Source: Blastochloris sulfoviridis
GTDB taxonomy: Bacteria > Pseudomonadota > Alphaproteobacteria > Rhizobiales > Xanthobacteraceae
Direction of reading: 5' to 3'
DNA: 64,000 nucleotides
NCBI RefSeq assembly: GCF_008630065.1
Contig: NZ_VWPL01000008.1
Location: 1 to 64,000, forward strand
Positions 30,434-39,184 of the stretch are shown here, piece after piece. A program made the translations under genes and the position numbers. Under the pieces are notes generated by a model that was not told the DNA's origin, ran no database searches, and was given only the letters and a program-made list of their open reading frames with translations. The first letter of the stretch is position 1. Each line of letters begins with the position of its first letter.

Positions 30434-31369
30434 ATGGTGTCCTTGATTCGCATTCGCATGCGGACCGTCCTGGCCGGCCTTGCGCTCGTGGCGGCGGCGG
30501 TCCTCCTTCCGGTGGCGCCGGCAAAGGCGCAAGTGGTGGCCCTGGTCAATGGCGAGCCGATCACCGCGCTCGATGTCGCCCACCGCACCCGCCTGCTGAC
30601 CCTGACGAGCCAGGGCCGCAGCCCGGACCGCAAGACGGTGCTCGAGGAACTCATCGACGAACGGCTGAAGCTGCGCGAGGCCAAGAAGTTCGGCGCCGTG
30701 CCCTCCGACAGCGAGGTCGACACCGCCTTCGGCAACATCGCCAGCCGGGCGCGGATGTCGACGGCCCAGTTCGCCCAGATGCTGAGCGCTCAGGGCTCGA
30801 ACGAGCGCAGCTTCAAGGACCGCCTGCGCGCCGAGATCGCCTGGGGCGGGCTGGTGCGCGCCCGCTACAAGGTGGTGGCGCAGGTCGGCGACAATGACGT
30901 CGCCGCAGCCCTCAGCGCCCGCAAGCAGGAGGCGCCCCAGCGCATCACCGAGTACACGCTGCGCACGGTGGTGTTCGTGGTGCCGCGCGGCGCCAGCGAC
31001 GCCACCTATGAGGCGCGCCGCCGCGACGCCGAGGCGTTGCGCGCCCGCTTCCAGGGCTGCGACGAGGGGCTGGCCATCGCCCGCAGCGCCAAGGAGGTGG
31101 TGGTGCGCAACGCGGTCCGCAAAGCCTCGGCCGACCTGACGCCGGCCTTGCGGGAACTGCTCAACGCCACCCCCGACGGCAAGCTCACCCCGCCCGAACG
31201 CACCGAGGCGGGCGTCGAGGTGGTCGCCGTGTGCAGCCGCCGCGAGGTCGCCGGCCAGACCGCGGTGATGAAAGAGGTGCGCCAGGAACTGGTCAGCGAG
31301 CGCCTGCAGACCCAATCCAAGCGCTATATGGCGGAGCTGCGCCGCGCCGCGCTGATCGAATACCGCTGA
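30434..31369 (+). CDS. SurA-like periplasmic chaperone without a clear PPIase domain
   Basis: A 311-residue periplasmic protein with a signal peptide (cut after PVAPAKA). The N-terminal SurA domain is evident: VVALVNGEPITALDVAHRTRL and ELIDERLKLREAKKFG. The usual parvulin rotamase domains of E. coli SurA are not recognisable; the C-terminal half looks like a single degenerate one (TLRTVVFVVPRGA...). It sits between lptD and pdxA, the standard surA position, so a role in folding LptD and other barrels is likely. Confidence 0.85.
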   Translation: MVSLIRIRMRTVLAGLALVAAAVLLPVAPAKAQVVALVNGEPITALDVAHRTRLLTLTSQGRSPDRKTVLEELIDERLKLREAKKFGAVPSDSEVDTAFGNIASRARMSTAQFAQMLSAQGSNERSFKDRLRAEIAWGGLVRARYKVVAQVGDNDVAAALSARKQEAPQRITEYTLRTVVFVVPRGASDATYEARRRDAEALRARFQGCDEGLAIARSAKEVVVRNAVRKASADLTPALRELLNATPDGKLTPPERTEAGVEVVAVCSRREVAGQTAVMKEVRQELVSERLQTQSKRYMAELRRAALIEYR

Positions 31370-31375
31370 CGTTTC

Positions 31376-32503
31376 ATGGCCGCGCCGCTCGCGCTCACGC
31401 TCGGCGAGCCGGCCGGCATCGGCCCCGACATCGCGCTGGCCGCCTGGGCGGCCCGGCAGGCGCTTGATCTTCCCCCCTTTCTGCTGATCGGCGACCCCGA
31501 CCTGCTCGCCGCCCGCGCCCGCACGCTCGGCCTCGACGTGCCGGTCGAGCCGGCAACGCCCGAGACCGCCGCCGCAACCTGTCCGCGCGCGCTGCCGGTG
31601 CTGGCCACCGGCCACCCCGCCACCGCCCAGCCCGGCCGCCCCGATGCGTCCAGCGCCCCGGCGGCGATCGCCGCCATCGAGACCGCGGTGGCGCTGGTCC
31701 GGGCCGGCCGCGCCGCCGCGGTGGTGACCAACCCGATCGCCAAAGCGGTGATGTATCAGGCCGGCTTCGCCTTCCCCGGCCACACCGAGTTCCTGGCCGA
31801 GCTGGCGGCAGGCGATGGAAGTTCCAGCACCGGCGGCGGCGACAGCCGGCCGCCGGTTCCGATCGCGGATTTTCGGGAAATCTCTGATTTCGAAAACGAA
31901 AATCCGCGAGTATCGCCGGCCCGATGCGCCAGCATCCCGGGCCGGCGGAAACGGCTTCGCCCGGTGATGATGATCTGGTCCGAGCTGGTCGCGGTGGTGC
32001 CGGTGACCATCCACATCCCGCTCGCCGAGGTGCCGCGCCGCCTCAGCCGCGAGCTGATCGTCGAGACCGCGACGATCACCGCCCGCGACCTCGCCGCCCG
32101 CTTCGGCATCGCCCGGCCGCGCCTCGCGGTGTGCGGCCTCAACCCGCACGCCGGCGAAGGCGGCACACTCGGACGCGAGGACGAGGACATCGTCCGACCG
32201 GCGGTCGCGGCGCTGCGCGGCCTTGGCCTCGACGTGCGCGGGCCGCTGCCGGCCGACACGCTGTTCCATGCCGCGGCGCGCGCCACCTATGATGCCGCGC
32301 TGGGCATGTATCACGATCAGGTGCTGGCGCCGGCCAAGGCCCTGGCGTTCGACACCGCCGTCAATGTCACGCTGGGGCTGCCGTTCGTGCGCACCTCGCC
32401 CGACCACGGCACCGCCTTCGAGCTGGCCGGCACCGGGCGCGCCAGCCCGTCGAGCCTCATCGCCGCGCTCAGGCTGGCGCACCGGCTGTCGTCGCCCACA
32501 TGA
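31376..32503 (+). CDS. pdxA: 4-hydroxythreonine-4-phosphate dehydrogenase with an in-frame insertion
   Basis: NAD-dependent enzyme of vitamin B6 synthesis. Signatures: [14 protein letters not shown] (6-19), [14 protein letters not shown] (135-139), [11 protein letters not shown] and [10 protein letters not shown]. At 375 residues it is longer than usual: about 40 extra residues (about 146-194) separate FLAELAA from RPVMMIW, where related enzymes have only a short loop. The insert is low-complexity and charged ([24 protein letters not shown]) and its DNA contains a strong palindrome. The stop overlaps the rsmA start. Confidence 0.92.
   Translation: MAAPLALTLGEPAGIGPDIALAAWAARQALDLPPFLLIGDPDLLAARARTLGLDVPVEPATPETAAATCPRALPVLATGHPATAQPGRPDASSAPAAIAAIETAVALVRAGRAAAVVTNPIAKAVMYQAGFAFPGHTEFLAELAAGDGSSSTGGGDSRPPVPIADFREISDFENENPRVSPARCASIPGRRKRLRPVMMIWSELVAVVPVTIHIPLAEVPRRLSRELIVETATITARDLAARFGIARPRLAVCGLNPHAGEGGTLGREDEDIVRPAVAALRGLGLDVRGPLPADTLFHAAARATYDAALGMYHDQVLAPAKALAFDTAVNVTLGLPFVRTSPDHGTAFELAGTGRASPSSLIAALRLAHRLSSPT
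31863..31909. repeat. Nested palindrome inside pdxA
   Basis: TCGCGGATTTTCG (31863-31875) is exactly inverted at 31897-31909, and inside it GAAATC-TCT-GATTTC (31877-31891) is a second palindrome. The sequence is AT-richer than its surroundings and coincides with the extra residues in PdxA. This is the pattern expected of a mobile palindromic element inserted in frame. Confidence 0.8.
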
Positions 32504-33354
32504 GCCAGATCGACGACTTGCCGCCATTACGCGAGGTGGTGCGCACCCATGGTCTCAGCGCCACCAAGGCGCTGGGCCAGAACTTCCTGTTCGACCTCAA
32601 CCTCACCGCCCGGATCGCCCGCGCCGCCGGCCCGCTTGAGGACGCGACGGTGGTCGAGGTCGGCCCCGGCCCCGGCGGACTGACCCGGGCGCTGCTCGCC
32701 TGTGGCGCCAGGCGCGTGGTGGCGGTCGAGCGCGACGCGCGCTGCCTGCCGGCGCTGGCCGAGATCGCAGCCCACTATCCCGGCCGGCTGGAGGTGATCC
32801 ACGGCGACGCGCTCGCCACCGACCTCGCCGCCGCCGCCGGCCCGGGCGAGGCGAAGATCGTCGCCAACCTGCCCTACAACGTCGCCAGCGCGCTGCTGGT
32901 CGGCTGGCTCACCGGCGAGCGCTGGCCGCCCTGGTGGACCTCGCTCACGCTGATGTTCCAGAAGGAGGTCGCCCAGCGCATCGTCGCCGCGCCCGGCGAC
33001 GATGCCTATGGCCGGCTCGCCGTGCTGGCCGGCTGGCGCACCGAGGCGAGGATCCTGTTCGACGTGCCGGCCCAGGCCTTCGTGCCGCCGCCCAAGGTCA
33101 CCTCCTCGGTGGTGCACCTCGTCCCGCGCGCGGCCCCCCTGCCCTGCGCCTGCGCGGCGCTGGAGCGAGTGACGGCGGCGGCCTTCGGCCAGCGCCGCAA
33201 GATGCTGCGCCAGTCGTTGAAGTCGCTCGGAGGCGATGCCGCCGCGCTGATCGCGGCGGCCGGCCTCGACCCCACCCAGCGCGCCGAGACCGTGCCGGTT
33301 CCGGGCTTCGTCGCCTTGGCCCGGGCGCTGACGCCCAGGGGTGGTGTCGGTTAG
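32500..33354 (+). CDS. rsmA: 16S rRNA (adenine1518/1519-N6)-dimethyltransferase
   Basis: KsgA-type enzyme dimethylating two adjacent adenines near the 3' end of 16S rRNA during 30S maturation. 284 residues. SAM-binding [16 protein letters not shown] (about 50-65) and catalytic NLPYNVAS are intact, as is the N-terminal [10 protein letters not shown]. Start overlaps the pdxA stop (ATGA). Last gene of the lpt operon; followed by two strong hairpins. Confidence 0.94.
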   Translation: MSQIDDLPPLREVVRTHGLSATKALGQNFLFDLNLTARIARAAGPLEDATVVEVGPGPGGLTRALLACGARRVVAVERDARCLPALAEIAAHYPGRLEVIHGDALATDLAAAAGPGEAKIVANLPYNVASALLVGWLTGERWPPWWTSLTLMFQKEVAQRIVAAPGDDAYGRLAVLAGWRTEARILFDVPAQAFVPPPKVTSSVVHLVPRAAPLPCACAALERVTAAAFGQRRKMLRQSLKSLGGDAAALIAAAGLDPTQRAETVPVPGFVALARALTPRGGVG

Positions 33355-33451
33355 AGCATTCTCCGCAAAAGTGGGAACCGGTTTTGCGAAAGAGAATGCG
33401 ACAATTCAAAAACCTGGAGCATCCGCCTGGTTCGATCGGCGGATGCTCCAG
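33354..33451. repeat. Family D palindrome and a perfect 14-bp hairpin after rsmA
   Basis: 33354-33400 pairs GCATTCTC-CGCAAAA with TTTTGCG-GAGAATGC, the same family as 12364-12412. It is followed at 33414-33451 by a perfect 14-bp stem (CTGGAGCATCCGCC / GGCGGATGCTCCAG) with a 10-base loop. The second probably ends the lptF-rsmA transcript. The rest of the 298-bp gap (to 33652) has no supported gene; the minus strand there is Arg-rich but lacks a start codon. Confidence 0.7.
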
Positions 33452-33652
33452 GATGCGGCATCAGTTAAGGTAACGCCTTCTGCGGCCGCCGTGGCTTCCC
33501 AGGCCGGTCCTGGAACGGTAGTTTTGCCTGCGCCGCAGCAGGCCCGAGGCGCGATCCCGGTTGGATCGCCCTGAGGGGACCGAGGCGCGGCGACGGCGCC
33601 CGCCGGTGCGCCGATTCGCGTTGCACCTGAAAGAGTTGCCTGGATAACCCGC

Positions 33653-34069
33653 ATGTCCCGCCGCATCCGCCTCTATCTCGTCGCGCTGGCCGTCTGGCTC
33701 GGCATGTTCGCCCTCGCCTTTGCCAATGGGGCGCTGCGGGTGCTGGTGCTGGAGCCGTGGCTCGGCGACGTGGCCCTGCCGATGTCGGGCATTCTGGGCA
33801 TCATCCTCATCGGCACGGTAGCGGCGCTGTTCGCCCTGCGCGCCCGGCCGAACCTTGGCGATGCGTTCGTCATCGGCACCGGCTGGTTCGTACTGACGCT
33901 GGGCATCGAGATGGTGCTGATGCTGTTCGCCGGCCGGTCGACGAGCGAGGTGGCCGACGCCTTCACCTTCGCCGCCATCGCCAAGGGCGACCTGTTCGCG
34001 CCGATGCTGGTGTGGATGGCGGCGGTGCCGGCGGCCATGGTGCTCACCCGGACCAAATCGGACGGCTGA
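33653..34069 (+). CDS. Hypothetical four-span membrane protein
   Basis: A 138-residue integral membrane protein. Hydrophobic segments at about 6-27, 42-62, 73-96 and 111-132 indicate four spans, with Arg-rich ends (MSRRIR...; LTRTKSDG). No family recognised with confidence. Standalone gene between repeats. Confidence 0.7.
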   Translation: MSRRIRLYLVALAVWLGMFALAFANGALRVLVLEPWLGDVALPMSGILGIILIGTVAALFALRARPNLGDAFVIGTGWFVLTLGIEMVLMLFAGRSTSEVADAFTFAAIAKGDLFAPMLVWMAAVPAAMVLTRTKSDG

Positions 34070-34082
34070 GCGAAGCGTGTCG

Positions 34083-34345
34083 GGCGCAATCGCCAAGCGT
34101 ATTGCGCCTTGCCCACTCCATGAGAGGTCGTCATTCCGGACGGCGCGAAGCGCCGAGCCGGGTTCGTCGTCTTCCGTGCCGCGTCATCCCGGGCGAGCGA
34201 AGCGAGACCCGGGATCGTCCGCAGAAAAAGACACCCCTTCCTGAAAACGGCCCCGGCTCCTCGCTGCGCTCGGTCCGGGACGACGGGGTGGCGGCAAACG
34301 GTCCCGGCTCGCGCGCCTTCGGCGCTTGGCCGGGACGACGACCCT
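34083..34345. repeat. Family E and B repeats
   Basis: A family E unit (GCGCAATCGCCAAGCGTATTGCGC) is followed by family B half-sites (GTCATTCCGGACGGCGCGAAG; CGTCATCCCGGGCGAGCGAAGCGAGACCCGGGAT; GGTCCCGGCTCGCGCGCC...GGCCGGGACGACG). It fills the gap between two convergent genes. No gene is present. Confidence 0.8.
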
Positions 34346-34346
34346 C

Positions 34347-35600
34347 TCACCCCGCCGAAACCGCCGGCTCCGCCAGGCCGTCGGCGGTCTCCAGGTCGAA
34401 TGCCTCGTCCACCTCGACGAAGGTATCCGGATAGAAGCCGTTGAAATGGGTGCGCAGGCCCAGCGAATAGGCGCCGATGTGGCCGATCTCGATCCAGTCG
34501 CCGGTATCGACGCTCTCGGGCAAATAGAACGGCCGCGACAGGATATCGACCGAGTCGCAGGTGGCGCCGCACACCCGGAACGGCTCGATCTTGGCCGGGT
34601 TGCCGGTGCGCCGCCGGCGGGCGGGGTCGGGCATCAGCCGGACGGGCAGCGGGATCTTGCCGGTCCATGAATCGGACAGCGAGCCCCACACCCCGTCATT
34701 GATGTAGACGCGCTGGCCCTTCTTCAGCAGCACCCGCACGATCACCGAGAACGCGCGGGCGACGATCACCCGGCCCGGCTCGGCGATCAGCGGCACGTCG
34801 CCGAAGCCGAATTCCACCACCTCGCGCTGGATCTCGTCGAGCAGCGCCTCGGTCGGCGGCGGCAGCGGCGCCTTGCGGCCGGGCTCGCGGCCGTAGCGGG
34901 CGGGAAAGCCGCCGCCGATGTCGAGCCCGGCGATCGGCACGCCGGCCCGCCGGCGTACGGCGGCGGCGATCGCCAGCGCCTGATCATAGGCGTCCGGATC
35001 CTCGACCTGGCTGCCGACATGGAAGGCGAGCCCGACCCGGAAGCCGATGCCGTCGATGCGCTGGGCGAGCTCGGCGGCGTGACCGGGGGCGGCGCCGAAC
35101 TTCTTCGACAGCTCGTAGGCCGCCTCGCTCTTGGTGGCGAGCCGCACATAGAGCGTGATCTCACCGGGGTCGATGTCCATGGCCCGCACCACGCGCAGGA
35201 TCTTGGCCACCTCGTCCTCATGGTCGAGCGCCAGCGTGCGGATGCCGTAGCTTTCCAGCGCCAGCCTGATGTCGGACTGCGCCTTCACCGGGTGCATGTA
35301 GAGCAGCTCCGCCCCCGGCGCCGCCGCCCGCACCGCGTCGAACTCGGCGGGGCTCGCCACGTCGAAGCTGTCCACCCCCTCGGCGGCCAGCACCGCGAGC
35401 ACCATCGGCTCGCCATTGGTCTTCACCGCATAGGCGGTCTTGCCGCGGAAGGCCGCGCGGAAGGCGCGGATGTCGGCGGCGAGCACCCCGGGCCGGAAGC
35501 AATAGACCGGCTGGTCGGGCCGCAGCCGCATCGCCGCGTCAAGGGCGGTGGGGAAGCGTGGCATCGCCGGCTGGGCGGTGATTCGCGAAGGCGCGGGCAT
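34347..35600 (-). CDS. PLP-dependent decarboxylase, ornithine/diaminopimelate type
   Basis: A 417-residue fold-type III decarboxylase probably acting on ornithine, lysine or another basic amino acid in polyamine synthesis. PLP-binding Lys60 lies in YAVKTN. HVGSQ, DIGGGFP and EPGR form the cofactor site; CGATCDSVD near the C-terminus matches the ornithine-decarboxylase-type active-site Cys loop (CG-x-TCDS-x-D). Start at the ATG at 35600 after GGAGAG; the open frame extends further upstream without support. Exact substrate is not deducible. Confidence 0.88.
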   Translation of the reverse strand: MPAPSRITAQPAMPRFPTALDAAMRLRPDQPVYCFRPGVLAADIRAFRAAFRGKTAYAVKTNGEPMVLAVLAAEGVDSFDVASPAEFDAVRAAAPGAELLYMHPVKAQSDIRLALESYGIRTLALDHEDEVAKILRVVRAMDIDPGEITLYVRLATKSEAAYELSKKFGAAPGHAAELAQRIDGIGFRVGLAFHVGSQVEDPDAYDQALAIAAAVRRRAGVPIAGLDIGGGFPARYGREPGRKAPLPPPTEALLDEIQREVVEFGFGDVPLIAEPGRVIVARAFSVIVRVLLKKGQRVYINDGVWGSLSDSWTGKIPLPVRLMPDPARRRRTGNPAKIEPFRVCGATCDSVDILSRPFYLPESVDTGDWIEIGHIGAYSLGLRTHFNGFYPDTFVEVDEAFDLETADGLAEPAVSAG

Positions 35601-35824
35601 CGGCACTCTCCGGCGCAAACAGAACGCCTCCCCGCCCCCCGGTTCGGCCACGGCGGCGGGGCGGGACTGTTGCGTCCATACCGCGTTTCCAAGAAAAACG
35701 CATGGCGGACCCCGCCAGGAGCGCTGGGCGCCCCGGATGGCGCCTTGCGGGGCCTTGCGGCCCCTTGACCGTTGACGGAGGGACTTGCATCGTCATTTCA
35801 GGCAGAGCGAGCGGGAATGCACCC

Positions 35825-36334
35825 ATGCACAACGTATGGCGGATGAAGGTTGTGGCGCTGGCCGCGGCGATGGCGTGCTGGGGCCAGGTGTCGGGGGCGG
35901 CCGCGCAGGACCGCGTCAATCCCGCGCCGTATTCGCTCGACCGGTCGGTGATCATGGAGAGCACGCCGGTCGACCCCACGCCGATCGAGCGGCACTATTA
36001 CGGCTGGGTTCCCCCGTGCGAGGATTCGTGGGCCCTCACGCGCATCAACGCCTTCTTCGCGGAGACGGAGCGCTCGTTCTGGGCCTCGCCGCTGCGCATC
36101 CAGGGCTATGAGAAGATCCGCGAGGTCGCCTACCGGCCGTGGGGCTACGGCAAGATTCCCCGCCGCTATTGCGAGGCCATGGCCCTGATGTCCGACGGCA
36201 AGCCGCGCCCGATCTACTATTCGCTGATCGAGGACGGCGGGTTCGCCGGCATCGGCTCCGGCGTCGAGTGGTGCGTGCAGGGCCTCGACCGGAGCTGGGC
36301 CTACGCCCCGGACTGCCAGATGGCGCGACCGTGA
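35825..36334 (+). CDS. Hypothetical secreted protein preceding RNase T2
   Basis: A 169-residue protein with a cleavable signal peptide (KVVALAAAMACWGQVSGAAAQ). The mature part is rich in Trp, Tyr and Pro and has four Cys (VPPCEDSW, RRYCEAM, EWCVQG, DCQM), suggesting disulfides in the periplasm. No family named. Its stop overlaps the RNase T2 GTG start (GTGA), so the two are translated together and may work together. An internal Met at MKVVAL is an alternative start. Confidence 0.78.
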   Translation: MHNVWRMKVVALAAAMACWGQVSGAAAQDRVNPAPYSLDRSVIMESTPVDPTPIERHYYGWVPPCEDSWALTRINAFFAETERSFWASPLRIQGYEKIREVAYRPWGYGKIPRRYCEAMALMSDGKPRPIYYSLIEDGGFAGIGSGVEWCVQGLDRSWAYAPDCQMARP

Positions 36335-36987
36335 GGTTGAAGGCGACCGCGGCCGCCCTGTCGCTTGCCGCCTGCCTCGTCACCGCCCCCGCCCCGGCCC
36401 GCGCCGATACGCCCGGCACGTTCGACTTCTACGTGCTGGCGCTGTCCTGGTCGCCGACTTGGTGCCGCCAGGAGGGGGCGCGGCGCGAGGCCGAGCAGTG
36501 CCGGTCGAACCGCCCCTACAGCTTCATCGTCCACGGCCTGTGGCCGCAGTTTGAGCGCGGCTATCCCGCCAACTGCGTCGCCCGCCCGCCCCGGCTCGAC
36601 GACCGGCTGGTGCGCTCGATGCTGGACCTGACCCCGAGCTTCGGGCTGATCCTGCACCAATGGCGCAAGCACGGCACCTGCGCCGGCCTGGAGCCGGCCG
36701 CCTTCTTCGACACCGTCCGCCGCGCCCATGAGCGCGTCAAGATCCCGTCCGAGTTCCGCGATCCCGACCGGCCGCGCCAGATGGCCCCGGTCGAGGTCGA
36801 GAACGCCTTCGTCCGCGACAATGCCGGCCTTGCGCGCGACATGATCGCCGTCGATTGCCGCGAGGGGCTGCTGCGCGAGGTGCGCATCTGCTTCTCGCGC
36901 GACCTCGCCTTCCGCCCCTGCCCGGAGGTCGACCGCCGCGCCTGCCGCACCGGCCGCATCGAGGTGCCGCCCCCGCGCGGGGGGTGA
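36331..36987 (+). CDS. Secreted ribonuclease T2 family protein
   Basis: A 218-residue periplasmic or secreted RNase. Signal peptide cut near PAPARA. Catalytic segments CAS I FIVHGLWPQ (His68) and CAS II HQWRKHGTCAG (His109, His114) are intact, so it should cleave RNA through a 2',3'-cyclic phosphate. In CAS II the usual acidic residue (H-E-W) is Gln (H-Q-W), a change at a catalytic position. Multiple Cys support a disulfide-stabilised export form. GTG start coupled to the upstream secreted protein. Confidence 0.88.
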   Translation: MRLKATAAALSLAACLVTAPAPARADTPGTFDFYVLALSWSPTWCRQEGARREAEQCRSNRPYSFIVHGLWPQFERGYPANCVARPPRLDDRLVRSMLDLTPSFGLILHQWRKHGTCAGLEPAAFFDTVRRAHERVKIPSEFRDPDRPRQMAPVEVENAFVRDNAGLARDMIAVDCREGLLREVRICFSRDLAFRPCPEVDRRACRTGRIEVPPPRGG

Positions 36988-37019
36988 TATGGTTTCCGGC
37001 CCGGGATCGTCCTGTTTCG

Positions 37020-37160
37020 AGCCTCGTCATCCCGGCCGAGCGCCAGCGAGAGCCGGGATCGTCATCAAGAAAAGGCCCCCTTTCTGACAACGGTCCCGGG
37101 TCGCGCGCGCCACGCGCGCTTGCCCGGGACGACGATCTCTCCCCGCGTCGTCCCGGCCGA
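37020..37160. repeat. Family B repeat
   Basis: CTCGTCATCCCGGCCGAGCG...GAGAGCCGGGATCGTCATC and the facing half ACGGTCCCGGGTCGCGCGCG...GCCCGGGACGACG, followed by another half-site CGTCGTCCCGGCCGAGCG. It occupies the gap before rlmJ. Confidence 0.8.
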
Positions 37161-37182
37161 GCGCCAGCAACTCACAGACCGC

Positions 37183-38109
37183 ATGAACTACCGCCACGCC
37201 TTCCACGCCGGCAATTTCGCCGACATCCTCAAGCACGCGGTGCTGGCGCGGGTGCTCGCCCATCTCGGCCGCAAGCCCGCGCCGTTCTGCGCCATCGACA
37301 CCCACGCCGGGCGCGGCCTCTACGACCTCGACGCCAGCGAAGCCACCCGCACCGGCGAGTGGCGGGGCGGCATCGGCCGGCTGCGCGACGCGCCGCTCGA
37401 TGCCGCGGCCGAAGAGGTGCTGGCGCCGCTGCGCGCCGCGCTGGCTGCGGTCGAGGCCACGCACTATCCCGGCTCGCCATCCATCATCGCCGCGCTGGCC
37501 CGGCCGGGCGACCGGCTGCATTTCGTCGAGCGTCACCCGGACGATGCCGCGGCCCTCGCGGCGCTGTTCCGGCGCGACCGGCGGGTGAAGGTGACCGAGC
37601 TCGACGGCTGGCTGGCGCTGCCGGCCTTCGTGCCGCCGCCGGAGCGGCGCGGCCTGGTGCTGGTCGATCCGCCCTTCGAGGAACAAGGCGAGTTCGAGCG
37701 GCTGCGCCACGGCCTCGCCAAAGCGCATGCCCGCTGGCCGACCGGCACCTATCTGCTGTGGTATCCGCTGAAGGACGTCGCCGCGGCGGAGGCGTTCGGC
37801 GGCCAGCTCGCCCGTGCCGGCATCCCCGACATCCTCCGCGCCGAACTGCGTGTCGGGCCGATCCGCGCCGACGGGCCGCTGAACGGCTGCGGCATGGTGG
37901 TGGTCAACCCGCCCTGGACGCTGGAACGCGACCTCCAGGTGCTGCTTCCGGCGCTGGCCGAACGCCTGGGGCAGGATGAACTGGGCCGCAGCACGCCGGG
38001 GCACGGCGGCGGCCGCTTCCGGCTCGACCGGCTGGCGGCGGAGGCCGCGGGGTCCGTTGGGCCGGGGACAGCGCCGGCCCGCGGCCGGGATCAGAAGGGT
38101 GCCGGGTGA
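37183..38109 (+). CDS. rlmJ: 23S rRNA (adenine2030-N6)-methyltransferase
   Basis: A 308-residue methyltransferase acting on 23S rRNA. Family N-terminus MNYRHAFHAGNFADILKHAVL and the catalytic DPPFE motif (VLVDPPFEEQGEF, about 170) are clear; CAIDTHAGRGLYDL is the SAM-binding segment and GCGMVVVNPPW lies near the C-terminus. The final 30 residues are basic and disordered. Monocistronic. Confidence 0.92.
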   Translation: MNYRHAFHAGNFADILKHAVLARVLAHLGRKPAPFCAIDTHAGRGLYDLDASEATRTGEWRGGIGRLRDAPLDAAAEEVLAPLRAALAAVEATHYPGSPSIIAALARPGDRLHFVERHPDDAAALAALFRRDRRVKVTELDGWLALPAFVPPPERRGLVLVDPPFEEQGEFERLRHGLAKAHARWPTGTYLLWYPLKDVAAAEAFGGQLARAGIPDILRAELRVGPIRADGPLNGCGMVVVNPPWTLERDLQVLLPALAERLGQDELGRSTPGHGGGRFRLDRLAAEAAGSVGPGTAPARGRDQKGAG

Positions 38110-38495
38110 CGGCAAGCACCGCCGCGTCTCGCCCGCCACGGGGGCACGCCCTCGCCGCCGTCATCGCCGGGCTTGTCCCGGCGATCTCGATCGCACCATC
38201 GCAACGGTAACGGAAACGAGGGCGGCAGGCGGGTGCCCGGAACCATCGGGATCGCCGGGACAAGCCCGGCGATGACGGGGATTGTCGCGACCAAGGCCTC
38301 TTGGCCCGAGGCCGCCGATCCGCGCCGGCTTGAGCCCGGCCTTCTCGGCCACCACCCGCCGCCGGTCTTGCGGCAGGAGCTGCGCCGGGCCGAAAAAATT
38401 CGGGCGCCCGGCCGGATCGGCGGACGCCCGCGAAGTCGTCTGGAGCAATCGGTTTCTTTCTATGATTGTCCCAGTAAACGTGGCGTAAATATGGA
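38110..38495. other. Gene-free stretch with a long inverted repeat (386 bp)
   Basis: 38158-38278 carries TCATCGCCGGGCTTGTCCC...and its inverse GGGACAAGCCCGGCGATGA about 65 bp apart, a variant of family B. A second inverted motif (CGGGCGCCCG region, 38398-38428) follows. The last 45 bases before the outer-membrane-protein stop are AT-richer. No gene supported on either strand. Confidence 0.65.
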
Positions 38496-39110
38496 TCAGA
38501 AATGGTAGTTCACGCCGGCGCGCAGCAGGCTGGCGTCGAACTCGTTCTTCCACGGCAGCTCGCCATAGTGCTTGTCGCCGAGGTCGACATAGAGATATTC
38601 GATCTTGGCCGAGACGCTCTGGGTGATCGCGCCCTCGACACCGGCGCCCAGCGTCCAGCCGATGTGGCTGGCGTCGTCCTTGCCGCCCCAATATTTGTAG
38701 GTGCCGCTGCCATAGGCGAAGCCGCCGGTCAGGTAGGGCAGGAAGCGGTCCCAGGCGTAGCCGACGCGCATGCGCGTCGTGCCGAGCCAGTCGAGCTCCC
38801 ATTTGTCGCCATAGAGGCCGTCGTCGACGCCCGAATAATTGATGTCGGTCTCCACGCCGAACACCACATTGCCCCACTGCCAATTGGCGCCGCCGGTGAG
38901 GCCGCCGATGAAGCCCGAGGGCTCCAGGCCGCCGGAATTCGACAGGTCGCCCGAGGCGAAACCGGCATTGAGGCCGAGATAGAAACCGTTCCAGCTATAG
39001 GCCGCCGGCGCCGAATAATAGGGCGAGGGCTGACGCTGGATCATGTCCGCCGCCATCGCCGGCATGGCCGTGAGCATCACAGCCGCAAACGCTCCTGCGA
39101 TTTTGGTCAT
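38496..39110 (-). CDS. Outer-membrane beta-barrel protein (Omp25/Omp31-like)
   Basis: A 204-residue eight-strand-type porin-like protein. Signal peptide AFAAVMLTAMPAMAA, then the characteristic YSWNGFYLGLNAGFASG. Alternating hydrophobic strands end in a C-terminal Phe (RAGVNYHF), the signal for barrel assembly. Start at the ATG at 39110, eight bases after AAGGAG. The family is abundant in the outer membrane of Hyphomicrobiales. Monocistronic, with its own promoter. Confidence 0.9.
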   Translation of the reverse strand: MTKIAGAFAAVMLTAMPAMAADMIQRQPSPYYSAPAAYSWNGFYLGLNAGFASGDLSNSGGLEPSGFIGGLTGGANWQWGNVVFGVETDINYSGVDDGLYGDKWELDWLGTTRMRVGYAWDRFLPYLTGGFAYGSGTYKYWGGKDDASHIGWTLGAGVEGAITQSVSAKIEYLYVDLGDKHYGELPWKNEFDASLLRAGVNYHF

Positions 39111-39163
39111 CGGTCTTACTCCTTGTCTCGTCGCGGTCACGAACACCGCCGCTCCTGTCGTGA

Positions 39164-39184
39164 ATTATAGAGTGAACGATTCAC
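39164..39184 (-). promoter_or_regulatory. Candidate promoter and palindrome of the outer-membrane-protein gene
   Basis: Reading toward the gene, TATAAT (39169-39164) is a perfect -10 box about 55 bp upstream of the start codon. Immediately upstream, GTGAA-CGA-TTCAC (39172-39184) is a perfect 13-bp palindrome in the spacer/-35 region and may be an operator. No good -35 hexamer is visible. The rest of 39111-39438 holds no gene; it is AT-richer and should also carry the promoter of the downstream glycosyltransferase. Confidence 0.5.

Noticed and set aside
27939-30524. An 861-codon minus-strand frame opposite lptD
   Set aside because: Same antisense artefact; lptD and its coupling to lptG are certain.
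33354-33451. tRNA-like stems after rsmA
   Set aside because: The two hairpins lack a cloverleaf, T-loop GTTCGAATC-type sequence and acceptor pairing; no tRNA was found anywhere in the window.
33461-33660. An Arg-rich minus-strand frame (RRRQNYRSRTGLGSHGGRRRR)
   Set aside because: No start codon or ribosome binding site in frame, and no recognisable family.
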